Positions 57,443-64,000 of a stretch of DNA of 64,000 bases are shown one piece after another. This DNA is from Streptomyces sp. CB02009 (GTDB lineage: Bacteria > Actinomycetota > Actinomycetes > Streptomycetales > Streptomycetaceae), in contig NZ_LIVV01000011.1 of NCBI RefSeq assembly GCF_001905825.1, positions 84,696 through 148,695 on the forward strand, in the 5' to 3' direction. The first letter of the stretch is position 1; each line of letters opens with the position of its first letter. The notes under the pieces are model-generated. The model searched no databases, was not told the origin of the DNA, and saw only the letters and a list, made by a program, of their open reading frames with translations. Position numbers and translations under genes: made by a program.

Positions 57443-58250
57443 AGTGTTCCTCCATGACGCGGGTGATCAGCGTGGTCGAGTCCTCCACCGACAGAGCGGC
57501 CGCTCGCAGGTGATCGTAACGGAGCGACCCCTCCCTGAACGCGGCCGAATCCACGGTCATGTGCCCCTGGACGAAGTCCTCGGTGTAGACGAGGTCGGGG
57601 TCGCTCTCGAAGCGGAGGAGAGTGAACGAGCCGTGCGAGCCCGCGTGCGCACCGACCTCGAAGGGAAGGATCTGGATCTTCACCCACTCGCGATCCTGCA
57701 TCCCCAACAGGTGGTCGAGTTGCTCCCGCATCACCGTCCGCCCGCCGACCTCCTGGTGCAGCGCCGCCTCGCTCAGGACGACCCAGAACAGCGGCGGGTT
57801 CTCGCGGTCCATGATCCGCTGGCGCTCGATGCGGGCGGCGACCATCCCGTCGAGATCGCTTTCGACCCTCGCCCCCATCAGGGCCCGGGCGTAGCCCTTC
57901 GTCTGGAGCAATCCGTGCACCACCTGCACCTGGAACGAGCAGAGGTACGTCGCCCGCGCCTCCATGTCCGCGTACGGCCTGAACCACGACGGCAGTTGAC
58001 TCTTCAACACCAGCCCCACCAGCCGGGTGAAGAGCCCGCCCGTCATCAGCGCCGCGTCGAGCCGCTCCGAGAACTCCCTGGTCGGGACCTTTCTCGCCGT
58101 CTCGACCTGGCCGACCAGGGAGCCCGTGCAGAAGAGGACGTCCCCGAGCTGCGACTGACTGAGCCCCGCCTCCTCTCTCAGGCGGCGGAGTTCGTATCCG
58201 TAGTAGTCCAGTGGCGAAGCACTCGGATCCAGGCTGCGGATGTTGACCAC
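57402..58250 (-). CDS. WhiJ-like XRE regulator with DUF5753
   Basis: 282-aa protein. The XRE HTH is in YELRRLREEAGLSQSQLGDVLFCTGSLVGQVETARKVP (about 15-55), followed by the DUF5753 domain (about 95-270) with ATYLCSFQVQVVHGLLQTKGYARAL. GTG at 58250 follows GGGGGTGA. It usually represses or controls its cognate DUF397 and ATPase partners during development. Divergent from the ATPase gene; CTCAC-GCG-GTGAG at 58269-58281 in the gap is a candidate operator. Confidence 0.92.
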   Translation of the reverse strand: MVNIRSLDPSASPLDYYGYELRRLREEAGLSQSQLGDVLFCTGSLVGQVETARKVPTREFSERLDAALMTGGLFTRLVGLVLKSQLPSWFRPYADMEARATYLCSFQVQVVHGLLQTKGYARALMGARVESDLDGMVAARIERQRIMDRENPPLFWVVLSEAALHQEVGGRTVMREQLDHLLGMQDREWVKIQILPFEVGAHAGSHGSFTLLRFESDPDLVYTEDFVQGHMTVDSAAFREGSLRYDHLRAAALSVEDSTTLITRVMEEHYGDQPEPGGSELA

Positions 58251-58268
58251 GGCGAGGTCACCCCCAAG

Positions 58269-58281
58269 CTCACGCGGTGAG
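58269..58281. promoter_or_regulatory. Inverted repeat CTCAC/GTGAG in divergent regulator promoter
   Basis: CTCACGCGGTGAG, 5-bp arms and 3-bp spacer, 19 nt upstream of the WhiJ-like gene start. Confidence 0.45.
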
Positions 58282-58316
58282 GCGTTGTGTTCAGGCCGTA
58301 GCCGAGCGTAACGAAC

Positions 58317-58334
58317 GCCACCCACTCTGGTGGC
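58317..58334. promoter_or_regulatory. Inverted repeat GCCACC/GGTGGC abutting a start codon
   Basis: GCCACC, 6-nt loop, GGTGGC ends at the base before the ATG of the ATPase gene, which has no Shine-Dalgarno. It may be an operator in a leaderless promoter or an RNA hairpin at the start codon. Confidence 0.5.
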
Positions 58335-58742
58335 ATGAATCAGGCAACAGACCTCTACCCTGCGGCACTTGCGACGAGCTACCGCATGCGGTTCACCGTC
58401 GGTGACCACTCCGCGGGTCACATGCGCCGCATCCTCCGCATGTTCCTCACGCGGTGGGAGCTCGACCGGCTGGCCGACTCCGCGGGCCTCGCGCTGACCG
58501 AGCTCGTCGCCAACGTCGTCCGGCACGTGCCCGGCCGGCGTTGCGCGGTGCTGATCCTGCGGGAGCCGTACGGCCTCCGGGTCGAGGTCGCCGACGGCGT
58601 GCCCGGGGCCCTGTACGCGAAGGCGGCCGGTCCGCTGGACGCGGGCGGGCGGGGGCTGGTCCTGGTGGAGGCCGTGACGGACCGGTGGGGGGTCGACGAG
58701 CGGGCCGACGGGAAGACGGTGTGGTTCGAGTGCGACGCGTAG
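58335..58742 (+). CDS. AbaA-like/anti-sigma-type ATP-binding protein
   Basis: 135-aa HATPase_c_2 (SpoIIAB/RsbW-like) protein. N-box ALTELVANVVRHVPG near residue 55, VEVADGVPG as the second motif, and GGRGLVLVEAVTDRWGV near 105. It completes the WhiJ-like/DUF397/ATPase set, divergent from the HTH gene. It may act as a kinase or anti-factor on a regulatory partner; no cognate sigma factor is adjacent. Confidence 0.9.
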   Translation: MNQATDLYPAALATSYRMRFTVGDHSAGHMRRILRMFLTRWELDRLADSAGLALTELVANVVRHVPGRRCAVLILREPYGLRVEVADGVPGALYAKAAGPLDAGGRGLVLVEAVTDRWGVDERADGKTVWFECDA

Positions 58743-58788
58743 GGCACGATGGGCGCCGTCAGCCGCGTACCCGCCAGTAGGAGTCACC

Positions 58789-59421
58789 ATGTCCGAGCCC
58801 GCGCCCGAGATCCTCGCCGCCTTCGAGGCCGCCAAGGGCTTCATGCCCGTCGGTGAGGGGCTCGCCCTGTACGCGGCGGCCACGGAGGCCGCGAAGCTCG
58901 GGCTGCCGCTCCTGGAGGTCGGCACGTACTGCGGGCGCTCCACGATCCTGCTGGCCGACGTGGCGCGGCAGGCGGGGACCGTCGCGGTGACCGTGGACCA
59001 CCACCGGGGCAGCGAGGAGCAGCAGCCGGGGTGGGAGTACCACGACGAGACGGTGGTCGACCCCGAGGTGGGGCTCATGGACACCCTGCCGACGTTCCGG
59101 CGGACGCTGCGCAAGGCGGGGCTCGAAGAGCACGTGATCGCCGTGGTGGGGCGGTCGCCGCAGGTCGCGAAGGTGTGGGGCGGACAGCTCGGGTTCGTGT
59201 TCATCGACGGCGGGCACACGGACGAGCACGCCGGCAACGACTACGAGGGCTGGGCCCCGAAGGTCGCCCCCGGGGGCCTGCTGGTCATCCACGACGTCTT
59301 CCCGGACCCGGAGGACGGCGGCCAGGCGCCGTACCGGATCTACCTCCGCGCGCTGGAGTCGGGGGACTTCGAGGAGGTCTCGGTCACGGACTCGCTGCGG
59401 GTGCTGCGCCGCCGGGGCTGA
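58789..59421 (+). CDS. Class I SAM-dependent methyltransferase
   Basis: 210-aa methyltransferase of the Methyltransf_24 type. SAM motif I is LLEVGTYCGRSTILLADVA near residue 42; VDHHRGSEEQQPGWEYHDE and FVFIDGGHTDEHAGNDYEGW follow, the latter a motif II/III region with Asp/His reminiscent of metal-dependent O-methyltransferases. The substrate is unknown. Starts 46 nt after the ATPase gene but probably unrelated. Confidence 0.85.
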   Translation: MSEPAPEILAAFEAAKGFMPVGEGLALYAAATEAAKLGLPLLEVGTYCGRSTILLADVARQAGTVAVTVDHHRGSEEQQPGWEYHDETVVDPEVGLMDTLPTFRRTLRKAGLEEHVIAVVGRSPQVAKVWGGQLGFVFIDGGHTDEHAGNDYEGWAPKVAPGGLLVIHDVFPDPEDGGQAPYRIYLRALESGDFEEVSVTDSLRVLRRRG

Positions 59422-59464
59422 GTCGCGGGGCTGAACCTCCGGGGCCGAGCCGGGGGCCGGAACG

Positions 59465-59498
59465 CCGACGGCCGCCCCCTCGGAAGGGGACGGTCGCC
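59465..59498. terminator. Hairpin after methyltransferase gene
   Basis: CGACGGCCGCCCC...GGGGACGGTCG with a short TCGGAA loop lies between the convergent methyltransferase and envelope protein genes. Confidence 0.5.
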
Positions 59499-59530
59499 GG
59501 GTGACGCGTGGCGGGGTCCGGAGACCTGGG

Positions 59531-61588
59531 TCAGAACCCCGAGGTCACGTACAGGCAGTTGGTGTAGCTGTAGCCCGGTTCGATCTTCGCCTTGCTCGAC
59601 TTGGTGTCACCGGCCGTGGACGTGCCGGTGGAGACCCGCTTCTGGAGGAAGTGGTAGTCGCCGGCCGGCAGCAGCAGGGTCGCCTTCGGGTACTTCGAGG
59701 ACGGCCCGGTGCAGGCCTTGATCTTCTTGGAGCCCGCGAAGATCGGGCTCGGGTACTTGGTGCAGGTGCCGCACGCGTTCAGCGTGACCTTGCCGGTCAG
59801 CGGGCCGGTGTAGAGCAGCTCGACCTCGCCGGGGCCGTCGTTGCTCACCACCATCACCATCCGGGTCCCGCCGGGCGCGTCGGCCGGGGGCAGCTTCCCA
59901 CCCGCCGCGGGCTCCTCCTCCGCGATCTCGGCGGCGATGGCGATGGAGCGGGCGTGCGCGGCCTGCGGGCTGCTCGGGTAGTCCTTCGCGTACGCCGTCA
60001 TCGTGTCGAGGGCGGCCTTGAAGTCCTTGTTCTTGAACTGGTAGGTCCCGCAGGCGAAGTCGCCCTTCTGGACCGCCGCGTCGGCCTGGTCCGCGGCGCC
60101 CTCGACCGACGGGTCCGTCATGCCGTCCAGGGAGGCGCTGATGGTGTGCAGCTCCTTGGTGCTGGCGCAGGGGGTGCCGCCCCCGGCGAGGGCGTCCGTC
60201 CGGGTCCTGATCGACGCCTCGAAGGCCGGCGCGACCTTGGGCGCGTACGACGACTTCGGGAAGGTCTTGAGGAGTTCGTTGAAGCTCTCCCTGGGATCCG
60301 GTTCGTAGGTCGCGTTGCCGATGCCGGCCGCCCCGCACTCGTAGAGGGAGTGGGCGAGCGGCTCGTCGGTCTTGGCCGGCCGGGTGCCCAGGAGGTCCTT
60401 GTCGACGGTGGCCGGGAGCCCCCGCAGATAGGTCAGGCGCGGGATCGCGTCGCAGTACACCTTGTCGGCGTACGGCTTGGAGATCGTCGCGAAGTAGGTG
60501 TCGAGGCGCGCGGGGACGAGCTTCCCGGCACGTGAGCCCGCGTGCTCCTCGGCGAGCTTCTCGTACTCGCCGAGCGCCTTGCGGAAGGTCGGCTCGGCCG
60601 TGGCGAAGCCGAGGCCGTCGGCCGACTTCACGAGCTCGTCGGCGGCGGCGAGGCGGTCGAGCAGGGCCTGCTCCTTCGCCTCGTCGCGGGCCGCCCCGTA
60701 CGCGAGCGAGCCGCCCGCGGGCACGGCGAGCAGCACGAGGGCCAGCGGCAGCGCGAGGCGGCGGAAGGACGCGCCGATCGGGAGGGTCGCGCGCAGGCCG
60801 CGGCGGGCGCCGTCCGCCGCGACGGCCAGGAGGAAGACGCCGTAGCCGACGAGGAGCCCGGCGGGCACGCCGTCGACGTCGGCGGGCAGGGCCAGGAAGA
60901 GCAGGGCCGCGGTGGCGATCCAGCAGAGCGCGGCGCCGACCCAGTTGCGCAGGAGGACGTAGCCGAGGCCCAGGCAGGAGAGGTTGAGCAGGCCGATCAG
61001 GGCGGCCTGGGCGCCGTTCGCCTCGCCGCGCGGCTGGGCCGGCGGCTGCCCGCCGTCGCCGGGCGGCGGACCGTAGCCGGGCGGGCCGTAGCCGGGCGGC
61101 GGTCCGAAACCCGGCGGGGCGCCGGGGGGCGGCGGAGGCGCGCCGGTGCCGGCCCAGCCGGGCGCGGTCGGGGGCCCGGCGGCAGGAACCGGGCCGGGAG
61201 CGGCGCCGGCGGCCCCGGGGCCCGGCGCGGCCGCCGCGCTCGGCGGCGGGTCGGTCGGCGGCGGGTCGGTCGGCGGTCCGAAGCCCGCGGAGGGCCGCGC
61301 CTCCCAGGGCGCGGGCGCCACGGGCCCGGCCGGAGGGCCCGGGTCGTGCGCGGGCCGGTCGGCGGGCCGGTCCGCGGCGGCGGACCGCAGTATCCGGGTC
61401 GACGGGTCGAGCGGCTCCGCCTGACCGGGCCGGCCCGACGGGCCCGCTTGATCCGGCCGGTCCGATCGGCCCGGCTCGCCCGGGCGGCTCGATCCGCCCA
61501 GGGCGCCGTCCCGCACAGGCCGGTCGGACGGCTCGGGACGTGCGTCGTTCGGTTCTTCCCCCACCACGGTTCCCCCTCGTGGGTCCAT
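59531..61588 (-). CDS. Membrane protein with disordered N-terminus and large extracytoplasmic domain
   Basis: 685-aa protein. Residues 1-200 are Pro/Gly-rich and disordered (PPGYGPPGYGPPPGDGG). Three to four helices follow (AQAALIGLLNLSCLGLGYVLL, WIATAALLFLALPADVDG, LLVGYGVFLLAVAADG, LALPLALVLLAVPAGGSLAYG). The long outer region has TPR-like helices (AEPTFRKALGEYEKLAEEHAGS, FKAALDTMTAYAKDYPSS) and a C-terminal beta domain rich in cysteines (TLNACGTCTKYP). ATG at 61588 with GGTGGGGTG. Unknown role, possibly cell-envelope sensing or assembly. Confidence 0.75.
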   Translation of the reverse strand: MDPRGGTVVGEEPNDARPEPSDRPVRDGALGGSSRPGEPGRSDRPDQAGPSGRPGQAEPLDPSTRILRSAAADRPADRPAHDPGPPAGPVAPAPWEARPSAGFGPPTDPPPTDPPPSAAAAPGPGAAGAAPGPVPAAGPPTAPGWAGTGAPPPPPGAPPGFGPPPGYGPPGYGPPPGDGGQPPAQPRGEANGAQAALIGLLNLSCLGLGYVLLRNWVGAALCWIATAALLFLALPADVDGVPAGLLVGYGVFLLAVAADGARRGLRATLPIGASFRRLALPLALVLLAVPAGGSLAYGAARDEAKEQALLDRLAAADELVKSADGLGFATAEPTFRKALGEYEKLAEEHAGSRAGKLVPARLDTYFATISKPYADKVYCDAIPRLTYLRGLPATVDKDLLGTRPAKTDEPLAHSLYECGAAGIGNATYEPDPRESFNELLKTFPKSSYAPKVAPAFEASIRTRTDALAGGGTPCASTKELHTISASLDGMTDPSVEGAADQADAAVQKGDFACGTYQFKNKDFKAALDTMTAYAKDYPSSPQAAHARSIAIAAEIAEEEPAAGGKLPPADAPGGTRMVMVVSNDGPGEVELLYTGPLTGKVTLNACGTCTKYPSPIFAGSKKIKACTGPSSKYPKATLLLPAGDYHFLQKRVSTGTSTAGDTKSSKAKIEPGYSYTNCLYVTSGF

Positions 61589-61728
61589 GCGCGGTGACAC
61601 CCCACCGTCGCCTCTTGCACCTACCCTTCACGGTCTGCTCACACGCGTCCACCGATCCGCGAAGCGGTGACCAAGCTGCGACGTACCCGCTGCGCGTTTC
61701 CGTCCCGCGCAGGGCCTAGAGTCGCCGG

Positions 61729-62628
61729 GTGCCGTACGACCACCGGAAGACCACCCGCCGCACCCGCAGCCGTACCCGCGGCCTCGCGCTCGCCCTCGCC
61801 GCCACCGGCTGCTGCGCCGCACTCGCCGGCTGCGGGGCCTCGCAGGCCTCGCCGTCGGACGGGAAGTCCACCGAGAGCCCGGAGGCCGCACCGTCCGCCG
61901 CCACCCCCGCGCCCTCCGGGCCGTCGGGGACCGCGAGCGGCCCGGGGACCGCGCCCTCGCTCGCCGGAAGGACCGTCGTCCTCGACCCCGGCCACAACTC
62001 CGGCAACTTTCGCCATTCACGCGAAATCAACCAGAAGGTGAACATCGGGACGACCCGCAAGGAGTGCGACACCACCGGCACCTCCACGAACGCGGGATAC
62101 ACCGAGGCCTCCTTCACCCTCGACGTCACCCACCGGCTGCGCGACCTCCTCACGGCACGCGGCGCCGAGGTGGTCCTCACCCACGACGCCGACCGCCCCT
62201 GGGGCCCCTGCATCGACGAGCGGGCGAAGATCGGCAACGCGGCCCGCGCCGACGCCGTCGTCTCCGTCCACGCGGACGGCTCCGCCGTCGGCAACCGCGG
62301 CTTCCACGTGATCCTGCCCGCACGGGTGCGGGAGGGCTCCGCCGACACCACGAAGATCGTCGGACCCTCGCGCGCGCTCGGCGAGCGGATCGCCGACCGG
62401 TTCGCCCGCGCCACCGGAACAGCCCCCTCCAACTACCTCGGTTCCGGTACGGGGTTGGACGTCCGCGACGATCTCGGCGGACTCAATCTCTCAACCGTGC
62501 CCAAGGTCTTCGTCGAATGCGGCAATATGCGTGATCCGAAGGACGCGGAACTGCTCACGTCGGCGGCGTGGCGGCAGAAAGCCGCCCAGGGGATCGCGGA
62601 CGGCATCGCCACCTACCTCGAGGGGTAG
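61729..62628 (+). CDS. Lipoprotein N-acetylmuramoyl-L-alanine amidase
   Basis: 299-aa Amidase_3-family cell-wall hydrolase. GTG start at 61729. Signal peptide with lipobox ALAGC (Cys about 35) and a Ser/Pro tether. Zinc ligands and catalytic residues are in VLDPGHNSGN near residue 85, the Glu of YTEASFTLDVTHRL near 125 and VVSVHADGSAVG near 185; VFVECGNMRDPKDAELL near the end carries the second catalytic Glu. Cleaves the peptide stem from muramic acid. Single gene, divergent from the large envelope protein. Confidence 0.92.
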   Translation: MPYDHRKTTRRTRSRTRGLALALAATGCCAALAGCGASQASPSDGKSTESPEAAPSAATPAPSGPSGTASGPGTAPSLAGRTVVLDPGHNSGNFRHSREINQKVNIGTTRKECDTTGTSTNAGYTEASFTLDVTHRLRDLLTARGAEVVLTHDADRPWGPCIDERAKIGNAARADAVVSVHADGSAVGNRGFHVILPARVREGSADTTKIVGPSRALGERIADRFARATGTAPSNYLGSGTGLDVRDDLGGLNLSTVPKVFVECGNMRDPKDAELLTSAAWRQKAAQGIADGIATYLEG

Positions 62629-62737
62629 AACCCGCGGGCGATAGATTCGCTCCGTACGATGGGGCAGCTCCGTGCCATCCCCCGTGCCATGACCTGAGCG
62701 CCACCCCGACGCGACGACCCGACGAAGGACTTCTTAC

Positions 62738-63586
62738 GTGAATATCCGCTCCCTCACCCGAGGCGATGGCGTGCTGATCGGTGCAGCGGTGGTGCTGTTC
62801 ATCGCCTCGTTCCTGGACTACTTCTCCTACAAGGGCCTCACGATCGACGCCCCGAACGCCTGGGACTCCCTGGGCAACGCCATCGGTGTGTACATGGTGG
62901 GCGTCATCGGGGCGGCCCTGGTCGTGCTGAACCGCGCACTGCCGCAGCCCCGCAAGATCGCCGGGATCGACCTCGGCCAGTTCGGCGTCGCCGCGACCGT
63001 CGTCACCGCGTGGTCCCTCCTCTGGACCGTCCTGGACCTCGGTGAGGTCGAGGCCGGCGCGGGCCTGATCCTCGGCCTGATCGCCTCCCTGGTCCTGGCC
63101 GGCGCCGCCGTGGCCGCTCCGCTGGTCCCCGCCCTCAAGGCCCCGCTGATGAGCGCGCCGAGCCCGCAGACCCCGCAGCCGTACGGCATGCAGCCGGGCC
63201 AGCCCGGCCCGCAGGGCGTCCCCGGCGGCTACGGCTACCCGGGCGCGCAGCACCCGCCGTACGGCGGTCAGCAGGACCCGTCGCAGGGTGCGGGCCAGCC
63301 GTTCGGCGGACAGGCCGCCGCCCCGCAGCCGCAGGCCCCGCAGCAGCCCGAGCCGCAGGCCCAGGCCCCGCAGGCGCCGTCGGCCGGGGGCTTCGAGCCG
63401 TTCTGGTTCGCCGTCCCGGTCGCCCGCCCGCTGTACGCGGAGGACGGCTCGCAGGCTCCGATCGCCGAACTGGCCCCGGGTACCTGGTACCTGGCGGTCG
63501 AGCAGCGCGGCTCCACGCTGGTGGCCCAGACGCAGGACGGCCGTCGCGGCGTCCTGCAGGACACCACGGGCATCCAGCGCGGCTGA
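62738..63586 (+). CDS. DUF5336-like membrane protein with Pro/Gln-rich linker
   Basis: 282-aa protein with four helices in residues 1-140 (GVLIGAAVVLFIASFLDYFSY, VYMVGVIGAALVVLNRAL, FGVAATVVTAWSLLWTVLDL, GLILGLIASLVLAGAAVAAPL), a disordered Pro/Gln/Gly stretch (about 145-230: PQPQAPQQPEPQAQ) and a C-terminal SH3-like segment (PGTWYLAVEQRGSTLVAQTQDGRRGVLQ). GTG start at 62738. Similar proteins occur throughout Streptomyces without assigned function. Confidence 0.8.
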   Translation: MNIRSLTRGDGVLIGAAVVLFIASFLDYFSYKGLTIDAPNAWDSLGNAIGVYMVGVIGAALVVLNRALPQPRKIAGIDLGQFGVAATVVTAWSLLWTVLDLGEVEAGAGLILGLIASLVLAGAAVAAPLVPALKAPLMSAPSPQTPQPYGMQPGQPGPQGVPGGYGYPGAQHPPYGGQQDPSQGAGQPFGGQAAAPQPQAPQQPEPQAQAPQAPSAGGFEPFWFAVPVARPLYAEDGSQAPIAELAPGTWYLAVEQRGSTLVAQTQDGRRGVLQDTTGIQRG

Positions 63587-63607
63587 CCCGGCGCAGCGGT
63601 ACGACCG

Positions 63608-63652
63608 ACGGCCCCCCGTCCGGAAGCACATCCCTTCCGGGCGGGGGGCCGT
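63608..63652. terminator. Strong terminator after DUF5336-like gene
   Basis: ACGGCCCCCCGTCCGGAAG pairs with CTTCCGGGCGGGGGGCCGT across a 7-nt loop, a nearly perfect 19-bp stem. Confidence 0.88.
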
Positions 63653-63680
63653 TGGCGTACAGTCCCCGCATCCACCCGAA

Positions 63681-63695
63681 CTGACGGATCGTCAG
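63681..63695. promoter_or_regulatory. CTGACG inverted repeat, copy 3
   Basis: CTGACGGATCGTCAG, the same motif as at 45421 and 55217, ending 14 nt before the ATG of the F420-dependent oxidoreductase and touching its ribosome-binding site. Confidence 0.75.
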
Positions 63696-63709
63696 AAAGG
63701 ATGCGGGGC

Positions 63710-64000
63710 ATGCGACTCGGACTCGCCCTCGGCTACTGGGGCCGCGGCCCCTCCCCCGACCGCCTCGACCTCGCCCGCGAGGCCGAACGGCTCGGCTACG
63801 ACTCGGTGTGGACCGCGGAGGCCTGGGGCTCCGACGCCTTCACCGCGCTCACCTGGATCGCCGCCCACACCAGCCGGATCAGACTCGGCACCGCCGTCGC
63901 GCAGATGGCCGCCCGCGCGCCCACGACCACCGCGATGCACGCGCTCACCCTCGACCACCTCTCCGGCGGACGCGTCATGCTCGGCCTCGGCCTGTCCGGA
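63710..64000 (+). CDS. LLM-class F420-dependent oxidoreductase, truncated by window edge
   Basis: First 97 residues of a bacterial luciferase-like monooxygenase-fold enzyme. RLGLALGYWGRGPSPDRLDLAREAERLGYDSVWTAEAWGSDAF and TSRIRLGTAVAQMAARAPTTTAMHALTLDHLSGGRVMLGLGLSG are the typical N-terminal beta-barrel segments of the F420 subgroup. ATG at 63710 has GAAAGG at a proper distance; an in-frame ATG at 63701 is too close to it. An operator shared with two acyl-CoA catabolic operons lies directly upstream, suggesting a role in the same lipid or steroid pathway. Confidence 0.88.
   Translation, partial: MRLGLALGYWGRGPSPDRLDLAREAERLGYDSVWTAEAWGSDAFTALTWIAAHTSRIRLGTAVAQMAARAPTTTAMHALTLDHLSGGRVMLGLGLSG

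Overview
The window is 64 kb of very GC-rich, densely coding actinomycete chromosome, almost certainly Streptomyces. The signs are strong third-position G/C bias, many GTG starts, ATGA/GTGA stop-start overlaps, Tat and lipobox secretion signals, a class A RNase P RNA, a WhiJ-like/DUF397/ATPase regulator trio, an RNase H-acid phosphatase fusion and an F420-dependent oxidoreductase. No prophage, insertion sequence, CRISPR array, tRNA or rRNA gene was seen; it reads as core chromosome with a few accessory patches.

Layout. 0-10 kb is an iron and heme island: two HtaA-type cell-surface heme proteins (the first cut by the window edge and ending in a long Thr-Thr-Asp-Pro repeat), a heme ABC importer (hmuTUV) and an elemental-iron system (efeO, efeB, efeU), with candidate iron boxes upstream of htaA/hmuT and efeO. 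10-24 kb holds a Prim-Pol-like protein, a TetR regulator divergent from dimethylargininase, an Rsm22-type methyltransferase with four cysteines, drug efflux, a Gfo/Idh oxidoreductase, PhoD phosphatase, an SDR, a possible I66-type inhibitor, and a two-component system divergent from a secreted serine hydrolase across a perfect 24-bp palindrome. 24.4-25.3 kb is a noncoding 0.9-kb stretch with two inverted 134-bp repeats. 25-32 kb has two VOC proteins around a frameshifted WYL regulator, an SMP-30 lactonase divergent from an Lrp-type regulator, rnpB, a Uma2 protein and a MerR operon.

32-41 kb is housekeeping: an RNB ribonuclease, yaaA, KDPG aldolase, RNase H/phosphatase, a zinc-ribbon protein that seems to start at CTG, a Nif3-like protein, and a siderophore-binding lipoprotein under an iron box. 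42-45 kb (SDR, alcohol dehydrogenase, MaoC) and 50-55 kb (double acyl-CoA dehydrogenase, SCP2-type thiolase, MFS pump) look like two parts of one acyl-CoA or steroid-like catabolic regulon. Both promoter regions carry a TAGAACnCGTTCnA site and a CTGACGGnnnGTCAG site, and the second site recurs before the F420-dependent oxidoreductase at the right edge. Between them lies an ABC exporter with its own two-component system (45.5-49 kb).

55-64 kb contains small uncharacterised proteins, the WhiJ-like/DUF397/ATPase trio, a methyltransferase, two envelope proteins and a lipoprotein amidase. All functions are inferred from recognisable motifs and family resemblance; no search was run. Start codons were chosen from ribosome-binding sites and overlaps where these are visible.
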